NCBI RefSeq assembly: GCF_005144585.1
Contig: NZ_SSMQ01000001.1
Coordinates: forward strand, 248,001-312,000
Length of the DNA: 64,000 nt
Direction: 5' to 3'
Source: Polyangium fumosum
Lineage (GTDB): Bacteria > Myxococcota_A > Polyangia > Polyangiales > Polyangiaceae
Position numbers and translations under genes: made by a program. Shown in pieces: positions 24,505 through 32,101 of the stretch (the stretch's first letter is position 1; every line of letters starts with the position of its first letter). The notes under the pieces are model-generated. The model had not been told where the DNA came from and did no database searches. It saw nothing but the letters and a program-made list of their open reading frames with translations.

Positions 24505-25779
24505 CTAGCTCCCGCCTCGTGACGACTTGATCACCTGCTCGACCTCGAGCCCGCGGAAGGTGCCTCGCATGGCCGCCTTCTCGGCGGAGAGGTCGGGCTT
24601 CGGGGAGGTGCGCATGCGCGTGGACGACCGCTCGGACGGGGGCTGCGTCGGCGTGGGCGTCGTGCGTTGATCGAAGCTCGTCAGCGTGCTCGTGAGCTCC
24701 TCCGGCGCCGGCGCCGTTGCGACCTTTCCGCTCGTCGTGGTGCCCATGCGGATCCCGGCCGCCGTGTCGCCGAGCTTGAGCCCCGCGACCGACTCCGCGA
24801 TCCGCGCCCCCGCGATCGTGCTGGCGAGCCGCAGCCCCGCTGCCGTGTCGCGCAGGAACTTCCGCCCCGCGGCCGTATCTTCGAGCCGGAGCCCCGATGC
24901 CATCTCGCCGAACCGGAGGCTCGCCGCCGCGCGCAGCCCTGCGATCGACTCCGTCAGCTTCAGGCTCGCCGCCGTCTCGCTGAAGAGCCGCTGGCTCGCC
25001 TCGATCTCGTGCGCCAGCCGATCGCTCGGCTCGGTCTCGTTGAACGCCGCGATGAGCAACGCCCCGAGCTGCTGCGCGTCCGGCGGCGCCGGCATCGGCT
25101 CCCGCGGCACGAATCCGAACTGTGTCCCTGACCACGTGAGCGCCGCTTTGAGGGCTTCGAGCGGGGAGATGCTCGCCTGGTCGAGCGTCCCGCCGACGAT
25201 CACGCCGGAGGCGATGGACATGGCGAGGCGGCTCGGGCTCGTGGTGCTGGAGAAGCGCAGCTCGCCGCTCCGTTGTTCGATTTCCAGGGCGCCGAGCACG
25301 CTGGCGATCGACATTTTCGTGGGGTCGCCGAGGACCGCGAAGGACTCGCCGTCGCTCGCGGGGGGCAGGATCGACTGGCCGCGTTCGAGCTCGCGGATTC
25401 GCTCGCCCATGGCGATCATGGCGTTCACCTGGGCCACGAGCTCGGCGGGATCGATGGGGGCGGAGAGCACGACGTCGGCGCCGCTGGCGAGCACGGCGAG
25501 GCGCGTGGATTCGTCGTCCGACGTGGTCAGGACGACGAGCGGCGTGTAGGCGACGCGCGTATCGTGGCCGCGGATCACCGAGGCGAGCTCCAGCGCGTCG
25601 GCGTCGGGCAGATCCAGCGAGGCCACGATCACGTGGGGTTCGAGGGCGCAGGCGACGTTGAATCCGGCCCGCGCCGTGGCGGCCGAGACGACGTCATACG
25701 TATCGGACGGCAGCCCCTCGACGAGCGCCCGGTAAGCGGAGAGATCCGCATCCACGACGAGCACGAAATCGCCCGACAT
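24505..25779 (-). CDS. pseudo-receiver plus DUF4388 protein with nonapeptide repeats
   Basis: 424 residues. Residues ~5-122 have the CheY-like fold (VLVVDADLSAYRALVEG, ADVVLSAPIDPAELVAQV), but the phosphoacceptor Asp is replaced by Ser54 and the conserved Lys by Ala107, so phosphorylation is unlikely. Residues ~145-245 resemble a DUF4388/PATAN domain (MSIASVLGALEIEQRSGELRF). Residues ~273-351 are a run of about eight imperfect units of the type LRLEDTAAG, mostly with a strict 9-residue spacing. The tail is Thr/Pro/Ser-rich. It is probably a protein-interaction hub in a signalling pathway. Convergent with the aconitase-like gene, 4 bp apart. Confidence 0.8.
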   Translation of the reverse strand: MSGDFVLVVDADLSAYRALVEGLPSDTYDVVSAATARAGFNVACALEPHVIVASLDLPDADALELASVIRGHDTRVAYTPLVVLTTSDDESTRLAVLASGADVVLSAPIDPAELVAQVNAMIAMGERIRELERGQSILPPASDGESFAVLGDPTKMSIASVLGALEIEQRSGELRFSSTTSPSRLAMSIASGVIVGGTLDQASISPLEALKAALTWSGTQFGFVPREPMPAPPDAQQLGALLIAAFNETEPSDRLAHEIEASQRLFSETAASLKLTESIAGLRAAASLRFGEMASGLRLEDTAAGRKFLRDTAAGLRLASTIAGARIAESVAGLKLGDTAAGIRMGTTTSGKVATAPAPEELTSTLTSFDQRTTPTPTQPPSERSSTRMRTSPKPDLSAEKAAMRGTFRGLEVEQVIKSSRGGS

Positions 25780-25983
25780 GAAGCGAACCTACCATGCCGG
25801 CTGACGCGAGCGGAGCGTCCGTGCGTGGACGGACGCAGGGTTCGGCGGAAGGTAAGATTTCAACGTTTTCAATGTGGGGAAGGCCACTGCGAGAGCGTGA
25901 GCTTGCTCCCGCGGCGCTTCCTCGTGCATCCCGCGTGCGCTAAGGTATTCCCTTGTAGCTCTAGCTCACGCCTTCGGGGAGCC

Positions 25984-26217
25984 ATGAACGACAAAGACAC
26001 GCTGGCGAAGAACAACGAGGCGTCGAAGACCGACAAAAGGAAGCAAAGTCTCTACTTTCCGGAGTCGATGCTCCAGGAGATCAAGGAAGAAGCGGCGCGG
26101 CTCGATCGGTCTTTGTCGTGGGTGGTCCAGCGCGCCTGGAAGCTCGCCCGGCTCGAAATCAAAAAGCTGCCGAGCGTGAACGAGGTCGGTGAAGGCGAAG
26201 AGGATCTCGGCGATTGA
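25984..26217 (+). CDS. small TIGR04563-like protein, probable ribbon-helix-helix DNA-binding
   Basis: 77 residues. A charged N-terminus precedes the conserved core KRKQSLYFPESMLQEIKEEA and LDRSLSWVVQRAWKLAR, which is the small domain I recall as TIGR04563, widespread in myxobacteria. The beta-strand (QSLYFP) followed by two helices fits a MetJ/Arc ribbon-helix-helix fold, so DNA binding as a dimer is likely. Its TGA overlaps the TTG start of the hydrolase gene (TTGA at 26214-26217). An AT-rich patch at about 25853-25872 upstream is a likely promoter area. Confidence 0.82.
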   Translation: MNDKDTLAKNNEASKTDKRKQSLYFPESMLQEIKEEAARLDRSLSWVVQRAWKLARLEIKKLPSVNEVGEGEEDLGD

Positions 26218-27122
26218 CGACGAGCAGTTTGCCCCCTCCTTCGAGCGGGAGCGCCCCCCAGACCGCCTCGTTCGCCACGGCCCCCGACACGACGCGCCTC
26301 TTCGTGCGGCGAAGGCGGGGCCCCTCGGATCTCACGGTTCTTCTCTCCGACGGGATCGCCTGCGACGGCTTCATCTGGAAGTACCTGTGGGACGACCTCT
26401 CCTCCGTGGCCAGCGTCGCCCACTGGAACTACCGCGGCCACGGCCGTAGCAGCCTGCCCGCAGACCCCAAGTGCATCGAACTCGCCGACCACGCGCGCGA
26501 CCTCGACACGGTCCGGCGTGCCGTCGCCGACCCCGAGGTCGTGCTCGTCGGCCATTCGATGGGCTGCCAGGTCTCGCTCGAGGCCTACCGGCTCCGGCCC
26601 GAGAAGGTGCGCGCGCTCGTCCTGATCTGCGGCGCGCCGGGGCGCATCACCCACACGTTCAAGGGCACCGACGTGCTCGCGCAGATGCTGCCGAAGCTCA
26701 TCGCGCGCGTCGACGCCCACCCCGAGATCGTGCGGGCGCTGTGGGGAAGGGTGCCGGCCGAGGCAGCCCTGCGCCTGGCGATGCTGACGGGTGAAATCGA
26801 TCGGTCGATCCGTCCCGAGGACGTGATGCCGTACCTCAAGCACATGGTCGACATCGACGTGTCCATGTTCCTGCGGATGCTCCGGTCCGCCGGGGATCAT
26901 TCGGCTTCGGACCTCTTGCCGAAGGTGAACGTGCCCGTGCTCGTGGTCGCGGGGGATCGCGATACCTTCACGCCGCCCCGGTACGCCGAGGAGATGGCCG
27001 CCGCGCTGCCGCACGGAGAGCTGCTCATGGTGAACGGCGGCTCCCACGCCGTGCCCATCGAGCGCCCCGATCTCGTGCGCGACAGGATCCAGCGTTTCCT
27101 GCGCGAACGCGTGCTCGCGTGA
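26214..27122 (+). CDS. alpha/beta-fold hydrolase
   Basis: 302 residues. The TTG at 26214 overlaps the previous stop (TTGA); the conserved domain only begins about residue 28, so another start is possible. The core has WNYRGHGRSS, the nucleophile elbow GHSMGCQVSLEAY (Ser about 111), the acid in VVAGDRDTFTPP and the catalytic His in NGGSHAVPIE, a complete Ser-Asp-His triad. It belongs to the epoxide-hydrolase/lipase-like esterases and probably cleaves an ester or amide in the cytoplasm. Its stop overlaps the next start (GTGA), giving three coupled genes. Confidence 0.9.
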   Translation: MTTSSLPPPSSGSAPQTASFATAPDTTRLFVRRRRGPSDLTVLLSDGIACDGFIWKYLWDDLSSVASVAHWNYRGHGRSSLPADPKCIELADHARDLDTVRRAVADPEVVLVGHSMGCQVSLEAYRLRPEKVRALVLICGAPGRITHTFKGTDVLAQMLPKLIARVDAHPEIVRALWGRVPAEAALRLAMLTGEIDRSIRPEDVMPYLKHMVDIDVSMFLRMLRSAGDHSASDLLPKVNVPVLVVAGDRDTFTPPRYAEEMAAALPHGELLMVNGGSHAVPIERPDLVRDRIQRFLRERVLA

Positions 27123-28204
27123 ATCCCCGTCCCCTTGGGGGCGTGCTCTCGCGGATCGCCGCGACGGCGCTCGTCCTCGGGGCTTGTGCGCGGGAAGGAC
27201 AACCGCAGCCCACGGAGGGCGGCGATCCGCAGGCCCCTGCGAAGGCCACGCCGTCCGCCGTGACCGCCACGAGCATGACGCCCGCCGCGAGCGCGGCTCC
27301 AAGGCCCGCGCCGAAGGAGCTCGACGTCGAGGCTGATCCCGTGCGCCGCGAGCTTCTGCACGCCCCGATCAAGTCGGTCGCGCTCGTCGGCTGGAGCCGG
27401 CCGGGGATGTTTGGCGTCACGCTCGAACGGCGAGACCCGCCCCGCTTGGCGCCCGCGCTGCTCCTGCTCGCCCTCGCGGAGCACCCCGTCGCGTACCGCG
27501 GCAGCCTCGCGTTCGAGCGGCTCGCGCGGGCGCTCGGCATGCGCGTGGTCCCCGCGGCCGTGCTCCGGCGCATCGGCACGGGCGAGCTCGGCGCCCTCTT
27601 CGCGGGCCAGCGGGATCTCCGCGACTACCTCTCGCTTCACGCCGCCGTGCAGAACGACGGCACCGTCGACGCCTTGATGTTCGCCCCCGGCCGCGGCGAC
27701 GGCCCCGGCGCGTGGGCCTCGCCAGCCGGCCACAACGTCACGCTCGACCACTCCCTCGAAGCCGAGACCTGGGCCCGCTGGGCCGCCTCGCCCGACCCGC
27801 TCCCCGGCGAACGCACCGCGCTCCTCGCCGACTACGTCGAGACCCTCGTCCTCGACTACCTCACCGGCCACGTCCTGCGCCGCGCGGTCCACTTCGACGA
27901 CGTCGCTGGGGCGATCCACCTCACCGACAATGCCGCTGCGTTCCCGTCGAAGGTCGATCCTCGCGCGCTCGACGTCCTGCTCTCGCGCCTCCGCCCCGTC
28001 GCGCGTTTCCCGCGCGGCTTGCAGCAGGCCCTCCTCGCGCTCGACCGGGACCACGCGCGGGACTTGCTCGCGTCCGGCCCGTTCGAGACCTGGCTCGTCT
28101 CGCCGCGCACCCTCGTGGACCTCGACGAGCGCAGAAAGAGCCTCCTCACCCTGATCTCGGCCCGCGTCGCCGAGCGCGGAGAGCCCGCGGTCCTCTCCTT
28201 GTAA
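27119..28204 (+). CDS. lipoprotein with divergent protein/lipid-kinase-like fold
   Basis: 361 residues from GTG at 27119, overlapping the hydrolase stop. The N-terminus has a lipoprotein-like signal ending in LVLGAC, followed by an Ala/Pro linker to about residue 60. The remainder shows the pattern of PI3/4-kinase/HipA/FAM20-like kinases: AYRGSLAFERLARALGMRVV (the ExxAxxLxxxLG helix), then LVLDYLTGHVLRRAVHFDD, then AGAIHLTDNAAAFP at the metal-binding position. The usual Asn of the GN(T)DR loop is His here. It may phosphorylate something outside the cytoplasm, or be a pseudokinase. Inference only; unrecognised by close family. Confidence 0.6.
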   Translation: MNPRPLGGVLSRIAATALVLGACAREGQPQPTEGGDPQAPAKATPSAVTATSMTPAASAAPRPAPKELDVEADPVRRELLHAPIKSVALVGWSRPGMFGVTLERRDPPRLAPALLLLALAEHPVAYRGSLAFERLARALGMRVVPAAVLRRIGTGELGALFAGQRDLRDYLSLHAAVQNDGTVDALMFAPGRGDGPGAWASPAGHNVTLDHSLEAETWARWAASPDPLPGERTALLADYVETLVLDYLTGHVLRRAVHFDDVAGAIHLTDNAAAFPSKVDPRALDVLLSRLRPVARFPRGLQQALLALDRDHARDLLASGPFETWLVSPRTLVDLDERRKSLLTLISARVAERGEPAVLSL

Positions 28205-28224
28205 GATTTTTCCGGGATCTTTCA

Positions 28225-28245
28225 TCGTTTTCGTGCCCAAAACGA
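28225..28245. promoter_or_regulatory. inverted repeat upstream of histidine kinase gene
   Basis: Arms TCGTTTT and AAAACGA, 7 bp each, separated by 7 nt, in an AT-rich patch between the kinase-like lipoprotein stop and the histidine kinase start at 28270. It may be an operator or a weak terminator; no T-run follows. Confidence 0.35.
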
Positions 28246-28269
28246 GGTTTCGCGGTATCCTGGCCGACC

Positions 28270-28983
28270 ATGTCCGACCCGGGCGGTGATGCATCTCTCG
28301 AGGAGTTGATGGCCGTGATGGCGCACGATCTCAACAACCCCATCGCCGCGCTGATCACGAACCTGAGTTTCGTCGAAAGCTCACTCGCGCCGGGGACGGG
28401 CACGGAGGCGGTCGAGGCGCTGGGCGACGCGCAGATGCTTTGCGATGTCTTGCGGCGCCTCACCGGCAACCTCGACCTCGTGGCGCGTCGAGGCGGGCCT
28501 CCTTCGGGCGCGGCCGCGGCGTGTGACCTCGTCCTGTTCGGGCGGGAGGCGCTCGGCCGGCTCGGCAAGCAGGCTGCGGCGGCGGAGGTCGATCTCGTGT
28601 TGGATCCGGCGCTCCGGCACGGCGAGGTCATGGTGCGGTGTGATCGTGGGCTCTGCGCGCGGGCGATCGACAACCTCATCGCGTTCGGGATCGAGCGCGC
28701 GGCGCCGCGGACGGCGCTCGTCCTTTCGGCGGCGCGCGACGGGGCCGAGGCGCGCGTCGAGGTCCGTTACACGCCGCGCTCGTACCACACGGTGGATCCG
28801 CCGCCCACGGGCGCGCCGCCGGCGCAACGCCGGAGGTACATCCAGGCGACGTATGGCCGGGGGCTCTCGATCTACTGCGTCCGCGTCGCGGCGACGTTGC
28901 TCGGCGGCCGGCTCGACACGACGCACGAGGAGGATGGCCGGGCGCGGCTCTGTCTCGTCGCATCTTGCCCGGAAGAACGCTAG
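28270..28983 (+). CDS. HisKA-type sensor histidine kinase fragment-like protein, 237 residues
   Basis: ATG at 28270. The H-box AVMAHDLNNPIAALITNLSF carries the phosphorylatable His at residue 19, almost at the N-terminus, so no sensor domain is present. The rest is an HATPase_c-like region with RAIDNLIAFGIERA (N-box-like) and a G-box remnant YGRGLSIYCVRVAATLLGGRL. The D-F-G nucleotide motifs are weak, so catalytic strength is uncertain. It would autophosphorylate in trans and act as a cytoplasmic module, perhaps taking a signal from another receiver protein. The following gene begins 11 bp later. Confidence 0.8.
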   Translation: MSDPGGDASLEELMAVMAHDLNNPIAALITNLSFVESSLAPGTGTEAVEALGDAQMLCDVLRRLTGNLDLVARRGGPPSGAAAACDLVLFGREALGRLGKQAAAAEVDLVLDPALRHGEVMVRCDRGLCARAIDNLIAFGIERAAPRTALVLSAARDGAEARVEVRYTPRSYHTVDPPPTGAPPAQRRRYIQATYGRGLSIYCVRVAATLLGGRLDTTHEEDGRARLCLVASCPEER

Positions 28984-28994
28984 GCTCCGTCGCG

Positions 28995-29381
28995 ATGGAC
29001 GTCGAGACGGTCCGCGGTTGGCTCGAGAGGCTCGATTACGAGGTCAAGGACGAAGGTCCGAAGACGCTGCGCGTCTTCCCGCGGCGGCCCGGCAACGAGT
29101 CGCTGCCCCCTTACTTCATCCAGTGCAGCGAGCACTGGCTCATGCTCTCGCTCCTGCCCGTCCTCTCCTCGCGCATCCAGCCCTCACCGGAGCTGCCGCG
29201 CCGGCTCCTGCTCCTGAACCGCGACATGCGCATCGCGAAGTTCGCCCAGGGCAACCAGGGCGAAGTGGTGCTTTGCGCGGAGCTACCGACCGAATCGCTC
29301 GACTTTCCGGAGTTCGCCGACGCGACCGAGCGGCTGGTGAAGTACTTTCACCACTATCACGATTACCTCGCGTCGCCCTGA
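28995..29381 (+). CDS. YbjN/type III secretion chaperone-like protein
   Basis: 128 residues from ATG at 28995; the start is 11 bp after the histidine kinase stop. The fold signature is that of YbjN/CesT-type chaperones: ETVRGWLERLDYEVKDEG, then FPRRPGNESLPPYFIQCSEHW, then LPRRLLLLNRDMRIAKFAQG. Such proteins bind peptides or secreted substrates; YbjN relatives affect motility and stress but have no defined enzyme activity. The end KYFHHYHDYLAS is typical. Convergent with the FGE-type lipoprotein gene. Confidence 0.75.
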   Translation: MDVETVRGWLERLDYEVKDEGPKTLRVFPRRPGNESLPPYFIQCSEHWLMLSLLPVLSSRIQPSPELPRRLLLLNRDMRIAKFAQGNQGEVVLCAELPTESLDFPEFADATERLVKYFHHYHDYLASP

Positions 29382-29389
29382 CGCGGCCT

Positions 29390-30625
29390 TCACTTCTGCG
29401 TGATCACGACGCGCCCGTCGTCGCGGTAGGTCACGTTCCCTGATTCGCCGCGACAATCCCAGCACGTCGCCCAGAACAACCGTTTGCGCACGTATCCATT
29501 GAAGCCGAGCGCGATCGGGCCTTTTTCGTCCTTCAGCACGAGCGTCGAGGCGATGCGGTATCGATCCCCCGGCAATCGATAAAACGCGACGACGAACGAA
29601 TCTTTCGCGGCGCGGCCCGCGAGCACCACGATTTGCTCGCCGGGCACCGGGTTCCAGAGCAGCGGCGACGTCGTCAGCACCGTGTTCTGCGGCGGCGCGC
29701 CCGCGTCGCCCCGGGCGAGCACCACGTTCACGTCGTCGGGCTCCTTGAAGTACGTGATCTCCCGGTCGAGCGTGGAGAGCGCCGGCACCGAGGCGAACAT
29801 CTCCGCGAGCTCCTTCGCCGGCAGCTCCACGCGCCGGTAGGTCTGCTCCCATTGCGGCGACGGGATCGTGGCCGCGTTCGGGGCGCCGCGGCAGCAACGG
29901 AAACCGAGATCCTGCGCGCTCGCGCCCGGGTCGATCGCCGTCCGATGCGCGCATCGATGATCCGGCCCGACGGCGCTGCCCTGCGCCCCGCGCACGGCCG
30001 CCGCGCGTGGCTGCATGTCCTCGATCGGCAGCACCTCGCTCGCTGTCCACTCCCGGTACGCCGCGCCCATCCCGAGCACGCCGAAACCCGACGCGCACGA
30101 GGCTGGCTCCTTCGCACACTTCGCATCCCACGAGGCGCTCCCCGCGTACGTCGTCCCCTCGGGCCCCTTGCAGGCGCGCTCCCATTCGAGCTCCGTGCAG
30201 AGCCGCCCCCCGGCTTGCTCGCAGAGCTCGGCTGCCTTCGCGCGCGACACGCCCGTGAGCGGCGGCTTCGTCGGGTCGTTTGGGTAGAGGTACCGATCGA
30301 TCGCGTAGTCGCCGAGCTTCACCTCCAGCTCGGCGGGCTCGAGCACGGGATCACGCCCCTTGTCGCCGGGGGTCGAGCCGGCGATGAGGGCGCCGCCGGG
30401 GATGTCGACGCGCTCGCTCTTCGCGGCCTCGGCCTTCGAGGCGCTTGCGTCCGGATCGGCCTGGTTCTCGGCGGCTTCGAGCACCTTGCCCTTCGGCGAG
30501 AGCACGACGGGCGGCCCGCCGTCCGCGCTGCCCGTGGAGGAGCCGCTTCCGCCCGAGGTGCAGCCCGCGAGCGCGGCGAGGGCGCAGAGGAGCGCGAAGG
30601 AGGTCTCGTTTCCCGGAAATTTCAT
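29390..30625 (-). CDS. lipoprotein with formylglycine-generating-enzyme-like (SUMF1) domain
   Basis: 411 residues from ATG at 30625, with lipobox LAALAGC near residue 22. After a Ser/Gly/Ala-rich linker a SUMF1/FGE fold is seen at about 75-250: VDIPGGALIAG, then DRYLYPNDPTKPPLTGVSRAKA, GRLCTELEWERACKGPEG and LGFRCCRGAP at its end. The last ~150 residues are a separate domain with no recognised family. In related bacterial lipoproteins the FGE fold usually serves as a binding domain rather than an enzyme. It is divergent from the prepilin peptidase gene. Confidence 0.85.
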   Translation of the reverse strand: MKFPGNETSFALLCALAALAGCTSGGSGSSTGSADGGPPVVLSPKGKVLEAAENQADPDASASKAEAAKSERVDIPGGALIAGSTPGDKGRDPVLEPAELEVKLGDYAIDRYLYPNDPTKPPLTGVSRAKAAELCEQAGGRLCTELEWERACKGPEGTTYAGSASWDAKCAKEPASCASGFGVLGMGAAYREWTASEVLPIEDMQPRAAAVRGAQGSAVGPDHRCAHRTAIDPGASAQDLGFRCCRGAPNAATIPSPQWEQTYRRVELPAKELAEMFASVPALSTLDREITYFKEPDDVNVVLARGDAGAPPQNTVLTTSPLLWNPVPGEQIVVLAGRAAKDSFVVAFYRLPGDRYRIASTLVLKDEKGPIALGFNGYVRKRLFWATCWDCRGESGNVTYRDDGRVVITQK

Positions 30626-30698
30626 GCGAGGACGCCGGTTTATGCCAGACACGGCGCGCCCCGGCAAAGCCTCGCGCTATGCTGCGCCTCCCGTGCTG

Positions 30699-31655
30699 AT
30701 GCTCGGCGACCTGCCCCCCTCGTTCCTGTACGGCTTCGCGCTGGTCTTCGGCCTGCTCTGGGGCAGCTTCCTGAACGTCGTGATTTACCGCGTTCCGCGC
30801 GGGATGAGCGTCGTCCGCCCCGCCTCGCGTTGCCCCGCGTGCGAGACCCCGATCCGCCCCTGGGACAACATCCCCGTCCTCGGATGGCTCTTCCTGCGCG
30901 GCAAGGCGCGCTGCTGCGGCGCTCCGGTCTCGCCGCGTTACCCGCTCGTCGAGGCGATCGGGGGCCTGCTCTCCGTGGCGATCGTGCACGTGATCCTCAC
31001 GCCGCTCGACCCTACGACCTCGCTCGCGCGCGCCGGGGCCATCTACATCGCCGACCTCGCGCTCGCGCTTGGCCTCGTCGCGGCGGCGTTCATCGACCTC
31101 GAGCACATGATCCTGCCCGACGAGATCACGCTCGGCGGCGCGGTGCTCGGCCTCGCCACGGCCTCGCTGCGCGACCTCTCGTTCGTGGACTCGCTGATCG
31201 GCGCGGCCGTGGGGTTTGCCGTCGTGTGGCTGCCGTTCATCGTGATCTACCCGCGCTTGCGGGGCGGGGCGGGGATGGGCCTCGGCGACGCGAAGCTCTT
31301 GATGCTCTCGGGCGCGTGGTTCGGCTGGGGCGGCGCGCTCGTGGTGCTCTGCGCGGGCGCGGTGCAGGGGACGTTCGCGGCGATCGGCGTGCTCGCGGTG
31401 CGCGGCAAGATCGAGGAGCCGGAGGCGGTGCGGCTCGAGCGCGAGGAGATCCAGAAGGAGCTCGCGGCGATGACGCCGGAGGAGCGCGCCGAGGCTGAAA
31501 AAGAGCTCGCCGCGGACCCGCTCGCGGAGGAGGCGGGCGAGGGGCTCGGACAGGCGCGCGTCGCGTTCGGGCCTTTCTTGGCGCTCGCGACGCTGGAATA
31601 CCTTTTCTTCGGCCGCGCGGCCGTCGAGGCGTTTTTCGGATGGGCCGGGGGCTGA
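30699..31655 (+). CDS. pilD: type IV prepilin peptidase
   Basis: 318 residues from ATG at 30699 (GTG at 30693 is in frame too). The N-terminal cytoplasmic segment has GSFLNVVIYRVPRG and a CPAC...CC zinc motif. Two catalytic aspartates of the A24 family lie in DLEHMILPDEIT and GMGLGDAKLLM. Eight or so membrane helices are present. It removes the leader of prepilins and methylates the new N-terminus. A charged insert of about 60 residues (ERAEAEKELAADPLAEEAGEG) precedes the final helix. No pilin gene is nearby in the window. Its end overlaps the next gene by 16 bp. Confidence 0.95.
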   Translation: MLGDLPPSFLYGFALVFGLLWGSFLNVVIYRVPRGMSVVRPASRCPACETPIRPWDNIPVLGWLFLRGKARCCGAPVSPRYPLVEAIGGLLSVAIVHVILTPLDPTTSLARAGAIYIADLALALGLVAAAFIDLEHMILPDEITLGGAVLGLATASLRDLSFVDSLIGAAVGFAVVWLPFIVIYPRLRGGAGMGLGDAKLLMLSGAWFGWGGALVVLCAGAVQGTFAAIGVLAVRGKIEEPEAVRLEREEIQKELAAMTPEERAEAEKELAADPLAEEAGEGLGQARVAFGPFLALATLEYLFFGRAAVEAFFGWAGG

Positions 31656-32101
31656 CCCTCCTCGTGCTCGTGGCGCTCGCGGGGTGCGGCGGCTCGCCGA
31701 TCCCGCTGCCCGAGGTGGGCCCGCATGTGCGCGAGGCGCCGGTGCTCGTGCCGTATCCGCCGCCGGCGGCGCGCGTGGAGATCGTGCCGGCGCGTAAAGG
31801 CAAAAAGGAAGTCTGGATCGACGGGGAGTGGACGTGGGAGCGGCGGCGCTGGGTCTGGCGGCGGGGTCACTGGGAGGTGCCGCCGCCGAACAGTTATTGG
31901 GCGCCGCCGGTGACCGTGCGACAAGCGGATGGGTCGCTCGGGTTTTTCGGGGGCGGGTGGCGGACGAAGGGCAGCGGCGTGCCGATCGTGGAGCAGACGC
32001 CGTCGGGTCAACCCGCGCCCGCTGCGCCCGCTGCGTCCGCCGCGCCTGCTGCGTCCGCCGCGCCCGCGTCGAGCGGCGCGACGCCGAGCGCCCAGCAATA
32101 A
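31640..32101 (+). CDS. YXWGXW-type lipoprotein
   Basis: 153 residues from ATG at 31640, overlapping pilD by 16 bp. A lipoprotein signal (MGRGLTLLVLVALAGC) leads to a tandem W-rich segment WTWERRRWVWRRGHWEVPPP, the hallmark of small YXWGXW-repeat exported proteins, then a Pro/Ala/Ser tail of low complexity. Function unknown. The last 94 bp overlap the 3' end of the convergent prolyl oligopeptidase gene, where both proteins are low-complexity Ala-rich. Confidence 0.75.
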   Translation: MGRGLTLLVLVALAGCGGSPIPLPEVGPHVREAPVLVPYPPPAARVEIVPARKGKKEVWIDGEWTWERRRWVWRRGHWEVPPPNSYWAPPVTVRQADGSLGFFGGGWRTKGSGVPIVEQTPSGQPAPAAPAASAAPAASAAPASSGATPSAQQ

